Shown: positions 19,227 to 28,504, numbered from the stretch's first letter. The stretch is 64,000 bases of DNA from Rhodococcus sp. CH91 (GCF_022554085.1 NZ_JAKFYR010000013.1:1-64000), one strand, 5' to 3'. Numbers and translations are program-made. The notes: generated by a model not told the origin, from the sequence alone.

Positions 19227-20762
19227 ATGACCCAGAACCTCACCAGTCCGAAGAAGGCGAAGAAGCCCTCGGACAAGGCATCCGTGGCGGCGACCAGCGA
19301 CACCTTCGCCAGCCTCGATCCCCGCAACGGGGAGGTGATCGCCGAGTATCCGATCGCCGACGAAGCAGCCGTGCGTGCTGCCGTCGAGCGGGCCCGCGTC
19401 GCCGCTCGGTGGTGGGAGGCGCAGGAGTTCCGCGGTCGCCGCGAGTGGCTGCTCGAGTTCAAGAAAGCCATCGCATCCGATGCCACCTCGCTCGCATCGG
19501 TGGTGTCCAAGGAGACCGGCAAGCCCTTCGGCGACGCCTTCCTCGAAGTGATGCTCGCCGTCGAGCATCTCGACTGGGCCGCCAAGAACGCGAAGAAGGT
19601 TCTCAAGCCGCGAAAGGTCCCCTCGGGCATCGCGAGCTTCAATCAGGCCGCCACCCTCGAATACAAGCCGCTCGGCGTCATCGGCGTGATCGGCCCCTGG
19701 AACTACCCGGTCTACACCCCGATGGGGTCGATCGCCTACTCCCTCGCAGCCGGCAACGCCGTCGTGTTCAAGCCGAGCGAACTCACTCCGGGTGTCGCGA
19801 AGTGGCTCGAGGACAAGTGGAATTCGATCGCTCCCACCCAGCCCGTCTTCCAGGTGATCACCGGCCTGGGCGAGACGGGTGCCGCGCTCGTCCGCTCGGG
19901 CGTCGACAAGGTCGCGTTCACCGGTTCCGGCCCCACCGCCCGCAAGGTCATGGCGGTGTGCGCCGAGTCGCTCACCCCGCTCGTCGCCGAGTGCGGCGGC
20001 AAGGACGCGATGATCGTCGCGGCCGACGCGAACATCGACGAAGCCGTCGAGTTCGCCGCCTTCGGCGCCTTCGGCAACGCCGGCCAGACCTGCGCGGGTG
20101 TCGAACGCATCTACGTCGAGGATCCGGTCTACCGCGAGTTCCTCGACAAGCTCACCGCGACCGTCCGGCGCGCCGAACCGGGCGGCGACGAGAACTCGGC
20201 CTACGGCCCCATGACGCTCCCCCGTCAGGTCGACATCGTGCGCAGCCACATCGAGGACGCGCTCGCCTCCGGTGGCACGGCCGTGCTCGGCGGGATCGAG
20301 TCGGTGCAGGAGCGGGTCATCGAACCCGTGATCCTCACCGATGTGCCCGAGACCTCGAGCGCGGTGTGCGAGGAGACCTTCGGCCCGACGGTCGTCGTCA
20401 ACAGGGTCCGCGATCTCGACGAGGCCGTCGAACGCGCCAACGGCACCACCTACGGGCTCGGTGCGTCGATCTTCACGCGCGACAAGAAGAAGGGCCGTCA
20501 GCTCGCGGAGCGTCTGCGCAACGGCATGGTGTCGGTCAACTCGGTGCTCGGCTTCGCCGCCATCGCGTCACTGCCGTTCGGTGGCATCGGAGAGTCCGGC
20601 TTCGGCCGGATCCACGGCGCCGACGGCCTGCGCGAGTTCAGCCGGCCCAAGTCCGTCACCGTCGCCAAGTTCAGCTCGCCGCTCAAGCTCATGAGCCTCG
20701 AACGTCCGGAGCGCGACCTGAAGATCTCGCAGCTCATGCTCAAGTACATGCACGGAAGGTGA
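19227..20762 (+). CDS. Aldehyde dehydrogenase family protein
   Basis: The protein has 511 residues. The family marks are PWNYP at 157-161, FKPSELTP, the glycine motif FTGSGPTA at 231-238, catalytic Glu255 in AECGGKD and nucleophile Cys289 in GQTCAG. The PWNYP form and overall pattern match fatty or long-chain aldehyde and succinate-semialdehyde dehydrogenases of actinobacteria. It probably oxidises an aldehyde to the acid with NAD(P). It is followed after 4 bases by the second MpaB-like gene, so the two are co-transcribed, and it diverges from the GntR regulator that probably controls it. Confidence 0.92.
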   Translation: MTQNLTSPKKAKKPSDKASVAATSDTFASLDPRNGEVIAEYPIADEAAVRAAVERARVAARWWEAQEFRGRREWLLEFKKAIASDATSLASVVSKETGKPFGDAFLEVMLAVEHLDWAAKNAKKVLKPRKVPSGIASFNQAATLEYKPLGVIGVIGPWNYPVYTPMGSIAYSLAAGNAVVFKPSELTPGVAKWLEDKWNSIAPTQPVFQVITGLGETGAALVRSGVDKVAFTGSGPTARKVMAVCAESLTPLVAECGGKDAMIVAADANIDEAVEFAAFGAFGNAGQTCAGVERIYVEDPVYREFLDKLTATVRRAEPGGDENSAYGPMTLPRQVDIVRSHIEDALASGGTAVLGGIESVQERVIEPVILTDVPETSSAVCEETFGPTVVVNRVRDLDEAVERANGTTYGLGASIFTRDKKKGRQLAERLRNGMVSVNSVLGFAAIASLPFGGIGESGFGRIHGADGLREFSRPKSVTVAKFSSPLKLMSLERPERDLKISQLMLKYMHGR

Positions 20763-20766
20763 CGCG

Positions 20767-21732
20767 ATGACGACCACTCCCCCGCGCATCCGCAGCCGCA
20801 AGCCGGCCGTCGTCGCCGCTCCCGAGGCACGTGTCGAGAAGGCCGCCTCGTTCCCTCCCCCGAACCGGGATCCGCGCCCGAAACGGGGCCGGATGGGCTG
20901 GGTCAAGGTCATCGAAGAGCTCGACCCGGTCACGCAGCACCAGGACATCGTGCGCATCACCGCCGGTTACGAGTTCCCGTGGGACTACCAGCGATCGCTC
21001 GAGTTCGCACTCTTCCGCACGTACTGCGTCCCGACCGTCTCGGAGTTGCTGGCCCGTACCGGGGAGTTCGAGAAGCGGCCGCAGAAGCGGTACGACGACA
21101 CCGCGCTGCTCATGGCCGAACTCGTCGAGCACGGATACGACGCCGAACGCGGCCGGGAGTCGCTGCGCACCATCAACCGGATGCACGGCAAGTACTCGAT
21201 CGACAACGACGACATGCTGTACGTGCTGTCGACCTTCATCTACGACCCGCTCGACTGGATCGACCGTTACGGCTGGCGCCGCCTGCACCCGAACGAGCGG
21301 CTGGCGTCGTTCCACTTCTATCGCCAGGTCGGTATCCGCATGGGCATCAAGGACATCCCGGAGTCGTTCCAGGAGTTCCATCGCTTCAAGCTCGAGTACG
21401 AGCGCGAGAAGTTCACCTACACCGACGACAACCACGCGATCGGCACCTACACGCTGAGACTGTTCCAGTCGTGGTATCCGCAGGTGCTGAGCAGGGGCAT
21501 CGAGAAGGTCGTCTTCGCACTCATCGACGACCGTATGGCCTCGGCGTTCGGTTTCCCCAAGAGTTCGCCGCAGATGACGGCGATCACCGAGGGGGCGCTG
21601 CGAGCACGGTCCGCCTTCGTGCGGCGCCTGCCGAAGCGGCGGGTGTCGCTCTCGGCCGGTAACGCGACGAATCGGACGTATCCGGGTTACCCCCTCGGAT
21701 ACCGTCCGAGCGATCTCGGTGTGGAGCACTGA
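20767..21732 (+). CDS. Oxygenase MpaB family protein, second copy
   Basis: The protein has 321 residues and a basic N-terminal stretch of about 40. Its core (YEFPWDYQRSLEFALFRTY near residue 68, INRMHGKYSIDNDD near 140, STFIYDPLDWIDRYGWR near 158) fits the MpaB/rubber-oxygenase group, though it diverges strongly from the copy at 17385-18266. The family includes haem-dependent dioxygenases, and fungal MpaB cleaves a farnesyl chain in mycophenolic acid synthesis. It starts 4 bases after the aldehyde dehydrogenase stop. An oxygenase that makes an aldehyde by C=C cleavage next to an aldehyde dehydrogenase would make sense, but this is inference. Confidence 0.82.
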   Translation: MTTTPPRIRSRKPAVVAAPEARVEKAASFPPPNRDPRPKRGRMGWVKVIEELDPVTQHQDIVRITAGYEFPWDYQRSLEFALFRTYCVPTVSELLARTGEFEKRPQKRYDDTALLMAELVEHGYDAERGRESLRTINRMHGKYSIDNDDMLYVLSTFIYDPLDWIDRYGWRRLHPNERLASFHFYRQVGIRMGIKDIPESFQEFHRFKLEYEREKFTYTDDNHAIGTYTLRLFQSWYPQVLSRGIEKVVFALIDDRMASAFGFPKSSPQMTAITEGALRARSAFVRRLPKRRVSLSAGNATNRTYPGYPLGYRPSDLGVEH

Positions 21733-21767
21733 CGACCGCACCCGATACCTGGGGGGACAGGAGATTC

Positions 21768-21804
21768 GGCCCCGCACTCCGGTTCACGACCGGGGCGCGG
21801 GGCC
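21768..21804. terminator. Hairpin between convergent genes
   Basis: GGCCCCGC at 21768-21775 pairs with GCGGGGCC at 21797-21804, and an inner CCGG/CCGG pair lies between them. It stands in the 105-base gap where the second MpaB-like gene and the MFS gene converge. No T-run is present. Confidence 0.5.
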
Positions 21805-21837
21805 GGAACTGTCGCGGCGGCGGAGTACCGGAAGGGG

Positions 21838-23325
21838 TCACTCGGCGACGGGACGCATGGCCTGACGGGAGGGCAGCGCGAAGCCGGAGACGAACACGAT
21901 CACGGCGCATCCCGCACACACCAGATAGGCCATGACGAATCCGGCGGTCCCGATCCCGAGTCCACCTCCGAGGGTGTGGGCCGCGAGCACGGAGGCGACC
22001 ACCGCGCTGCACACCGTGCTGCCCACGGTGCGGAGCAGAACGTTGACGCCGTTGGCGGCCGCGTTCTGCGACAGCGGCACGGCTCCGAGCAGCAGTACCG
22101 GCAGCGTGCAGTACACGAGCGACGTCCCGATCGCCGCGACGAAGATCGCGGCCACCACGATCCACAGCGGCTTGGCGGGCACGGCGTGGACACAGTAGCC
22201 GGCGAGCAGGAAGACCGCCCCCGTCATGATCGTGACCTTGGGGCCGAAGCGCTCGGTGATGCGGGAGGCCACGATCGCGAAGATCATCATCGCAACGCTG
22301 GCGGCGAGCTGGCATGCCGCGGCCTGGAGGATGGTCAGATCGTATCCGGCGCCGTGTTCGGACGAGGCCTGCAGCAACTGTGTCGTGATGAGGGTGTTGC
22401 CGTAGAAGGCGAATCCGACGAGTAGCGCCGACAGGTGCGGGGCGAGAACGGATCGGCGCACCGAGACACGGAGGTCGACGAGGGGGTTGCGGTTGCGCAG
22501 CTGCTGCACGCCCCAGAGCGCGAACAGCACCACCGATGCCGCGAACGTCAGGAGCACCGCGGGACTCGTCCAGCCCCACGTGCTGCCCTGGGTGATGGGC
22601 ACGAGCAGGCACACGAGCGCGGCCGACAGGCCTGCCGCTCCCACGGTGTCGAAGCGGCCTCCGGTACGAGTGCGCGATTCCGGGATGACGAACCACGCTG
22701 CGAGTGCCACACCGGCCCCGATGGCGGCGGTGATCCAGAAGAGCAGATGCCAATCCGCGAACTGGACGATGGCGGCCGCGAACGGGATGCCGATCGCGGT
22801 GCCGATCCCGAGGGTCGAACTGAGCACCGCGATCGATCGATCCACCCGGTCACGCGGCAGTACCTCGCGCAGGACCGCCATGCCGATCGGCAGCACCGCC
22901 GCACCGGCACCCTGCAGTCCACGGGCGAGGATGAGCAGGCCGATGTCGGAGGTCGAGGCGCAGACGATCGAACCGAGCGTCATGAGCGAGAACGCGATGA
23001 GGAGCATCCTCTTCTTGCCGATCATGTCGGCGAGACGGCCGAAGATCGGCGTCATCACCGCTCCGACGAGGAGGGTGCTCGTCACCAGCCACGAGACTGC
23101 AGTGGGGCCTGCGCCGGTGAATTCCGGCATGCTCGGCAGGAGCGGCACCATGACGGTCTGCATGATGGCCTGGAAGACTGCGCCCACTGCGAGGACGGGG
23201 AAGACGAGATGCCGGAGGTCGCGTGGCGTCTTCTCTGCTGCCCGGCCGCCAGGATGCGCCGGGGCGGAACTGGACGATCTACCCGGTACGTGCAGGCGCA
23301 GAGGGAGCGAAATCGACACCGGCAC
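21838..23325 (-). CDS. MFS transporter, DHA2/EmrB-like
   Basis: The 495-residue protein has about 14 hydrophobic helices, as in drug:H+ antiporters of the DHA2 group. MFS motif A is seen as GRLADMIGKKRML after helix 2, and motif C-like GIGTAIGIPFAAAI follows in helix 5. It should export drugs or other toxic organic molecules. The GTG at 23325 sits right after an AGGAGG-rich stretch; a second GTG 6 bases on has better spacing. A perfect 17-base inverted repeat lies just upstream, and a TetR gene lies beyond it on the same strand, so repression by that TetR is the natural model. Confidence 0.9.
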   Translation of the reverse strand: MPVSISLPLRLHVPGRSSSSAPAHPGGRAAEKTPRDLRHLVFPVLAVGAVFQAIMQTVMVPLLPSMPEFTGAGPTAVSWLVTSTLLVGAVMTPIFGRLADMIGKKRMLLIAFSLMTLGSIVCASTSDIGLLILARGLQGAGAAVLPIGMAVLREVLPRDRVDRSIAVLSSTLGIGTAIGIPFAAAIVQFADWHLLFWITAAIGAGVALAAWFVIPESRTRTGGRFDTVGAAGLSAALVCLLVPITQGSTWGWTSPAVLLTFAASVVLFALWGVQQLRNRNPLVDLRVSVRRSVLAPHLSALLVGFAFYGNTLITTQLLQASSEHGAGYDLTILQAAACQLAASVAMMIFAIVASRITERFGPKVTIMTGAVFLLAGYCVHAVPAKPLWIVVAAIFVAAIGTSLVYCTLPVLLLGAVPLSQNAAANGVNVLLRTVGSTVCSAVVASVLAAHTLGGGLGIGTAGFVMAYLVCAGCAVIVFVSGFALPSRQAMRPVAE

Positions 23326-23340
23326 CCTCCCTCCTCATAG

Positions 23341-23381
23341 GTAAACAGCCGTTCACCCACATTAGGTGAACGGCTGTTTAC
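23341..23381. promoter_or_regulatory. Perfect palindromic operator (TetR type) upstream of the MFS gene
   Basis: GTAAACAGCCGTTCACC at 23341-23357 is repeated in perfect inverted form at 23365-23381 with 7 bases between. Each arm is itself an imperfect palindrome of the form GTRAAC-N4-GTTYAC, so two TetR dimers could bind side by side. It begins 16 bases upstream of the MFS start codon and lies 22 bases past the TetR stop. Confidence 0.8.
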
Positions 23382-23402
23382 CCTCAAGAGGAGTGATGGA
23401 TC

Positions 23403-24014
23403 TCATTCGCTGTGCGAAGTAGTGTCCCCGTCGAGCAAGGCCTGCACCAACGGCGCGTACAGCGCCACCACCTCGTCGATCGTGCCGGTCGCTCGTTCCT
23501 GCATCATGCGTCGCCGCATGATCGCAAGACCCATCACCGCCGACATCGCCAGCTCCGCCCGCAGGCGGGCGTCCGGGCCGGAGAGCCGGGCCGCGAGCGC
23601 GTCGATCATCTGCGTCGAGTAGTTGTCACGGAGCATGCGGTTGCTCTCCTCGCTGCCCCCGCTCATGAAGAGGATGTTCATCGACAACGGCTTGTAGGGC
23701 TCGAGCGGACGGGCGAGCATCGCCACCATCCGCTCCCCCAGGCTCTCCAGCGGCCCGTCGAACAGCACCTGGGCGCCGTACTGGAAGTCGACGAGTTCCT
23801 CGTACAACTGCTCCTTGGACCCGAAATACTTGATGATCAACGGGGCGCTGACGCCCGCTTCCTCGGCGATGTCCTTGAGGGTGATGTCGCGGTAGGGACG
23901 CGTCGCGAACGCCTTCCCGGCGGCGTCGAGGATCAGTTGCCTCGTCTCCTCCGAGGTCCGGCGACGCCTCTCGGGCTCACCCCGATCGGCCGGGTCCCCG
24001 CCGCGCACCGTCAC
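23403..24014 (-). CDS. TetR-family regulator
   Basis: The protein has 203 residues. The HTH lies near residues 20-68 with [27 protein letters not shown], where KYFGSKEQL is the family mark. The C-terminal helical domain has the look of the TetR_C group with [14 protein letters not shown] at 24014 overlaps the recR stop as GTGA, so this regulator is made from the ybaB-recR transcript rather than from its own promoter. It lies just upstream of the palindromic operator and the MFS exporter, which it probably represses. Ligand unknown. Confidence 0.9.
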   Translation of the reverse strand: MTVRGGDPADRGEPERRRRTSEETRQLILDAAGKAFATRPYRDITLKDIAEEAGVSAPLIIKYFGSKEQLYEELVDFQYGAQVLFDGPLESLGERMVAMLARPLEPYKPLSMNILFMSGGSEESNRMLRDNYSTQMIDALAARLSGPDARLRAELAMSAVMGLAIMRRRMMQERATGTIDEVVALYAPLVQALLDGDTTSHSE

Positions 24015-24619
24015 ATCGCCCGTCTACCCGACAGCGCGCGACCGAGAGTCAGCTCGTCGGCGAACTCGAGGTCACCGCCCATCGGCAGACCCGACGCCAG
24101 GCGGGTCACGCTCAGGCCCGGGAAGTCCCGGAGCATCCGCACGAGATAGGTGGCCGTCGCCTCGCCCTCGGTGTTCGGGTCGGTCGCGATGATCACCTCG
24201 GAGACGTCGACGCCGTCCTCCTGATTGCCGATCCGGGTGAGAAGTTCCCGGATGCGCAGCTGATCGGGTCCGACGCCGTTGAGCGGGTCGAGCGCACCAC
24301 CGAGCACGTGGTAGCGCCCCCGGAACTCACGGGTGCGTTCGATCGCCTGCACGTCCTTGGGTTCCTCGACCACACAGATCACCGTGCGGTCGCGTCGGGG
24401 ATCGGAGCAGATGCGGCACCGCTGCTGGTCCGAGACGGTCCCGCACACCTCACAGAACTGCACGCCGTCGCGGATCTTCTGCAACGCCGCCTGCAGGCGA
24501 TCGATGTCGGGCGGCTCGACCGACAGCAGGTGGAACGCGATGCGTTGCGCACTCTTCGGGCCGACGCCCGGAAGTTTGCCCAGTTCGTCGATGAGGTCCT
24601 GTACCGGTCCTTCGTACAA
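24011..24619 (-). CDS. recR: Recombination protein RecR
   Basis: The protein has 202 residues and matches RecR over its length. The N-terminal helix-hairpin-helix holds [12 protein letters not shown]; the zinc finger has Cys56, Cys59, Cys68 and Cys71; the Toprim domain includes [11 protein letters not shown] and the [12 protein letters not shown] motif. RecR with RecO and RecF loads RecA at gaps during recombinational repair. The start is TTG at 24619, matching the N-terminus [14 protein letters not shown] known for the family, with AGAGG 6 bases upstream. It lies 9 bases after ybaB, the common bacterial pair. Confidence 0.97.
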   Translation of the reverse strand: MYEGPVQDLIDELGKLPGVGPKSAQRIAFHLLSVEPPDIDRLQAALQKIRDGVQFCEVCGTVSDQQRCRICSDPRRDRTVICVVEEPKDVQAIERTREFRGRYHVLGGALDPLNGVGPDQLRIRELLTRIGNQEDGVDVSEVIIATDPNTEGEATATYLVRMLRDFPGLSVTRLASGLPMGGDLEFADELTLGRALSGRRAM

Positions 24620-24628
24620 GGCCGACCT

Positions 24629-24967
24629 CTAGAAACCGGGCAGGCCGGGGATTCCGCCACCGAGGCCGCCCGCGAGCGGTCCGAGCTTCTCGGCTGCGAT
24701 CTCCTGTGCCTTCGCCGACGCATCGGCGATCGCACCGACCACGAGATCCTGCAGGGTCTCGACGTCGTCCGGGTCGACGACCTTCGGATCGATGTTCACG
24801 GATACGACCTCACCCGTGCCCTTCACCGTCGCCGTGACGAGACCACCGCCGGCCTGGCCGGTGACCTCGGCCTGCGCCATCTCGTTCTGCGCCGCGACGA
24901 GCTGCTGCTGCATCTGCTGGGCCTGGGCAAGGAGTTGCTGCATGTCGGGCATTCCACCGGGTTGCAC
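24629..24967 (-). CDS. ybaB: YbaB/EbfC family nucleoid-associated protein
   Basis: This small protein is about 112 residues long. A Met/Gln-rich coiled N-terminus ([15 protein letters not shown]) is followed by [21 protein letters not shown] and [17 protein letters not shown], both typical of YbaB. It binds DNA as a dimer and is nearly always next to recR. I chose GTG at 24967, since AAAGGA lies 7-8 bases upstream; GTG at 24973 would leave almost no spacing. The C-terminus is Gly/Pro-rich ([13 protein letters not shown]), as in mycobacterial homologues but shorter. Confidence 0.93.
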   Translation of the reverse strand: MQPGGMPDMQQLLAQAQQMQQQLVAAQNEMAQAEVTGQAGGGLVTATVKGTGEVVSVNIDPKVVDPDDVETLQDLVVGAIADASAKAQEIAAEKLGPLAGGLGGGIPGLPGF

Positions 24968-25085
24968 GGACACGTCCTTTCTGCACGTTGTTTGCCAGCC
25001 TAGTCTCCGCGCACCGCGGTCGACGCGACTGTTCGGGATGCTTGCCGGCCTTCGATGAGGATCGTGGCCGACGCGACCGGCGATG

Positions 25086-25520
25086 TCAGCCGATCTCCTT
25101 CTTCAGATTCTCGAGCATCTGCTGCTGGATCTTCTTCAGGCCCAGCGGTGCGAACGTCTTCTCGAAGAAGCCCTTCACACCCCCGGCGCCCGTCCACTGC
25201 GTCAGGACGACGACCGTCGAGCCCGTCCCGTTCGGCACCACACTCCACGTGGTCACGAGCGACGAGTTCGCGTCGGTCTCGGTGAGAGTACTGCCCTTCA
25301 CCGACACCGTGGCCTGCACATCGCGCTGACGCTTCTGGGTGGCCTGCAGGATCCAGTGCACCACCGTGCCCTCCCCGCGCCCACCGGAAACGACTCGATA
25401 GTCGCGGTAGTGCTCGGTCAGGATGCGCGGCCGCACGGTCTCGTAATCGGCCAGCGCGGTGATCACCGCCTCCGGGGCGGCCGTCAACTGGATCGAACTG
25501 CTTGCGCTGACCTGTGCCAT
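25086..25520 (-). CDS. SRPBCC family protein
   Basis: The protein has 144 residues and the START/SRPBCC helix-grip pattern: [20 protein letters not shown] at the start, [12 protein letters not shown] and [19 protein letters not shown] as beta strands, and a long C-terminal helix [20 protein letters not shown] (core [14 protein letters not shown]). Such proteins bind a hydrophobic ligand in a deep cavity. ATG at 25520 has GGGAG 7 bases upstream. In M. tuberculosis the gene in this place (Rv3718c) is of the same type, between ybaB and the divergent FAD oxidoreductase. Ligand unknown. Confidence 0.88.
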   Translation of the reverse strand: MAQVSASSSIQLTAAPEAVITALADYETVRPRILTEHYRDYRVVSGGRGEGTVVHWILQATQKRQRDVQATVSVKGSTLTETDANSSLVTTWSVVPNGTGSTVVVLTQWTGAGGVKGFFEKTFAPLGLKKIQQQMLENLKKEIG

Positions 25521-25658
25521 GGAACTACTCCCTCTGCCTTCTCCGAGCCCGAATGTGTCCGATACGCCTCGTCCCATCCTGCCTTGTCGGTCCCGGGACG
25601 GACACGACCGCCGGGTCTATTGTGGACGTGCCAACGATGCGCCGCTCCGAGGAGTCGA

Positions 25659-27119
25659 ATGCAGATGCCGAGATCGTCAGGTGTGAAGGGCCCGTACGGG
25701 GATGCTGTTCACCGGGAGGGTGTCGAGCGACTGCTGAGCTCGTACCGCGCGATTCCGGACGACGCCCCTGTGCGGCTCGCGAAGAAGACCTCGAATCTCT
25801 TCCGCGCCCGCGCCGCGGTGAACACACCGGGGCTCGACGTCTCCGGTCTCGGCGGTGTCATCTCCGTCGACCCGCAGTCGCGCACCGCCGATGTCGCCGG
25901 CATGTGCACCTATGAGGATCTCGTCGATGCGACGCTGCCCTACGGCCTCGCCCCGCTCGTCGTACCGCAGCTCAAGACCATCACGCTGGGCGGCGCCGTC
26001 ACCGGACTCGGCATCGAATCCACGTCCTTCCGCAACGGCCTGCCCCACGAATCCGTACTGGAGATGGACATCCTCACCGGAGGCGGCGAGATCGTCACCG
26101 CACGACAGGACGGCGAGCACGCCGACCTGTTCCGCGGATTCCCCAATTCCTACGGATCCCTGGGGTACGCGACTCGACTGCGTATCGAACTCGAGCCGGT
26201 GCAGCCGTACGTCCGGTTGCGCCATCTGCGGTTCGACACGATCACCGAACTGCAGAACGCTCTCGCCCGGATCGTCGACACCCGTGTCTGGGCGGGTGTG
26301 CCGGTGGATTATCTGGACGGGGTGGTCTTCTCCCCGGGTGAGAGCTATCTGACGCTCGGGACCCGGACCTCCGAGCCGGGGCCCGTGAGCGACTACACCG
26401 GGCAGGACATCTACTACCGGTCGATCCAGCACGTCTCGGTCAATCATCCCAAGCACGACCGGCTCACGATCCGCGACTATCTCTGGCGCTGGGACACCGA
26501 TTGGTTCTGGTGCTCCCGGGCGTTCGGCGCACAGAATCCCCGGATCCGCCGTATATGGCCGAAACGGCTGCTGCGCAGCAGCTTCTACTGGAAACTCATC
26601 GCCCTCGACCACAAGTACTCGGTGGCCGATCGCCTCGAGGCACGCAAGGGCAATCCGCCCCGCGAGCGGGTCGTGCAGGACATCGAGGTGCCGCTCGAAC
26701 GGACGCAGGAATTCGTCGAGTGGTTTCTCGAGGAGATTCCGATCGAGCCGATCTGGTTGTGCCCCTTGAAGTTGCGCGACACAGGATCGTCATCGGACGG
26801 ACGGCACGCCGCGTCGTGGGATGCCGAGCGGCCGTGGCCGCTGTATCCGCTCGAACCCAAACGCACCTACGTCAACGTCGGGTTCTGGTCGTCGGTTCCC
26901 GTCGTGCCCGGCGCCGAGGATGGCGCAGCCAACCGGCTGATCGAGCAGAAGGTCGCCGAACTCGACGGACACAAGTCGCTCTACTCGGATTCGTTCTATT
27001 CCCGGGACGAATTCGAGAAGTTGTACTACGGCGGGGGCACGTACCCCGAGCTGAAGAAGAAATACGACCCGCGGTCCCGTCTACTGGACCTCTTCTCGAA
27101 GGCGGTGCAACGCAAATGA
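25659..27119 (+). CDS. FAD-binding oxidoreductase (Rv3719-like, TmsA/BfaA type)
   Basis: The protein has 486 residues with an FAD_binding_4 domain at the N-terminus: TPGLDVSGLGGVISVDPQSRT leads to the pyrophosphate loop and LVVPQLKTITLGGAVTGLGIES (core TLGGAVTGLGIES) is the family mark. A large C-terminal part is Trp/Tyr-rich. The next gene is a cyclopropane-synthase-type methyltransferase that overlaps it by 4 bases. The same pair makes 10-methyl branched fatty acids in actinobacteria (TmsA/TmsB or BfaA/BfaB): the methyltransferase adds a methylene at the double bond of oleoyl lipid and the flavoprotein reduces it. ATG at 25659 has GAGGAG upstream. The role is inferred from the pair. Confidence 0.88.
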   Translation: MQMPRSSGVKGPYGDAVHREGVERLLSSYRAIPDDAPVRLAKKTSNLFRARAAVNTPGLDVSGLGGVISVDPQSRTADVAGMCTYEDLVDATLPYGLAPLVVPQLKTITLGGAVTGLGIESTSFRNGLPHESVLEMDILTGGGEIVTARQDGEHADLFRGFPNSYGSLGYATRLRIELEPVQPYVRLRHLRFDTITELQNALARIVDTRVWAGVPVDYLDGVVFSPGESYLTLGTRTSEPGPVSDYTGQDIYYRSIQHVSVNHPKHDRLTIRDYLWRWDTDWFWCSRAFGAQNPRIRRIWPKRLLRSSFYWKLIALDHKYSVADRLEARKGNPPRERVVQDIEVPLERTQEFVEWFLEEIPIEPIWLCPLKLRDTGSSSDGRHAASWDAERPWPLYPLEPKRTYVNVGFWSSVPVVPGAEDGAANRLIEQKVAELDGHKSLYSDSFYSRDEFEKLYYGGGTYPELKKKYDPRSRLLDLFSKAVQRK

Positions 27120-28423
27120 CCCTGTTGAAGACCGAGCGGACCCGGTCCGCCGAGGAAAAGCTCACGCTCGCACAGATCGTCGAGATCGTCACCGGTGGCG
27201 AGATGCCGTTGAGGTTCACCGCATACGACGGTTCGTCCGCCGGTCCCGAGACTTCCCCTTACGGACTGCATCTCGCCACCCCGAAGGGGGCGACGTACAT
27301 CGCGACGGCTCCCGGCGATCTCGGCATGGCGCGGGCGTACATCTCGGGCGACCTGCAGACCGACGGAGTACACCCGGGCAACCCGTACGCGCTCCTCGCG
27401 GCGCTCGGCGACCTCCACTTCGAACGCCCACCGGCCCGCGTACTCGCCCACATCGCACGGTCGCTCGGGACCGAACTCCTCAAGCCGATCGCGCCGCCGC
27501 CGCAGGAGCATCTGCCGCGCTGGCGCCGGATCGCCGAAGGTCTGAGGCACTCGAAGGCGCGCGACGCCGAGGTCATCCACCACCACTACGACGTGTCGAA
27601 CGAGTTCTACGAGTACGTGCTCGGACCGTCGATGACGTACACCTGTGCGGTCTTCGACTCCGAGAGCCAGAGCCTCGAAGACGCCCAGGAGAACAAGTAC
27701 CGCCTGGTGTTCGAGAAGTTGCGGCTGCGGCCGGGCGATCGGCTGCTCGACATCGGCTGCGGCTGGGGCGGGATGGTGCGCTATGCCGCACGGCGCGGCG
27801 TGAAGGCGCTCGGCGTGACGCTCTCACGAGAGCAGGCGGAATGGGCGCAGAAGGCCATCGTCGAGGAAGGCCTGAGCGATCTGGCCGAGATCCGGCATTC
27901 GGACTATCGCGACGTGCCCGAAGGGGGGTTCGACGCGATCTCGTCGATCGGATTGACCGAACACATCGGTGTCGCCAACTATCCCGCCTATTTCGGCTTC
28001 CTGCACGACAAGCTCCGCGACGGTGGTCTGCTGCTCAACCACTGCATCACCCGTCCGACGAACCGAGGCCGGGTCAAGGCCGGGGGCTTCATCGACCGGT
28101 ATGTCTTCCCCGACGGGGAGCTCACCGGTTCCGGCCGGATCATCACCGAAGCCCAGGACGTCGGTTTCGAAGTCGTGCACGAGGAGAACCTCCGGGAACA
28201 CTACGCCCTGACATTGAAGGGCTGGTGCGAATACCTCGAGAAGCACTGGGATGCCTGCGTCGCCGAAGTCGGTGAGGGCACCGCCCGGTTGTGGGGGCTG
28301 TACATGGCCGGCTCCCGTCTCGGTTTCGAACGCAATGTCGTGCAGTTGCACCAAGTGCTCGGCGTCAAGCTCGCCAAGGACAAGGCTCCCGCAGTTCCTC
28401 TGCGCCCCTGGTGGGTCGCCTAG
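27116..28423 (+). CDS. Cyclopropane-fatty-acid-synthase-type methyltransferase (Rv3720-like)
   Basis: The protein has 435 residues. The C-terminal two thirds is a class I SAM methyltransferase: HHYDVSNEFY at 156-165, the SAM loop LLDIGCGWGG at 210-219, and the FDAISSIGLTEHIG segment whose Glu-His is typical of CFA/mycolic acid synthases. The first 130 residues form the extra N-terminal domain of bacterial CFA synthases. It should use SAM to add a methylene to the double bond of unsaturated fatty acyl chains of phospholipids, giving a cyclopropane or, with the upstream flavoprotein, a 10-methyl branch. ATG overlaps the upstream stop as ATGA. Confidence 0.9.
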   Translation: MTLLKTERTRSAEEKLTLAQIVEIVTGGEMPLRFTAYDGSSAGPETSPYGLHLATPKGATYIATAPGDLGMARAYISGDLQTDGVHPGNPYALLAALGDLHFERPPARVLAHIARSLGTELLKPIAPPPQEHLPRWRRIAEGLRHSKARDAEVIHHHYDVSNEFYEYVLGPSMTYTCAVFDSESQSLEDAQENKYRLVFEKLRLRPGDRLLDIGCGWGGMVRYAARRGVKALGVTLSREQAEWAQKAIVEEGLSDLAEIRHSDYRDVPEGGFDAISSIGLTEHIGVANYPAYFGFLHDKLRDGGLLLNHCITRPTNRGRVKAGGFIDRYVFPDGELTGSGRIITEAQDVGFEVVHEENLREHYALTLKGWCEYLEKHWDACVAEVGEGTARLWGLYMAGSRLGFERNVVQLHQVLGVKLAKDKAPAVPLRPWWVA

Positions 28424-28453
28424 AGGACGAGCTGCTCTCACCAGCCGAACGGG

Positions 28454-28488
28454 AAGGGCTCCCGACGCAGGATGCGTCGGGAGCCCTT
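28454..28488. terminator. Strong bidirectional hairpin terminator
   Basis: A perfect 15-base stem (AAGGGCTCCCGACGC paired with GCGTCGGGAGCCCTT) encloses a 5-base loop. It lies between the convergent methyltransferase and fadB genes; the A/T ends give a short T-run on either strand. Confidence 0.88.
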
Positions 28489-28504
28489 CGTCGAACCGTG
28501 GGTG

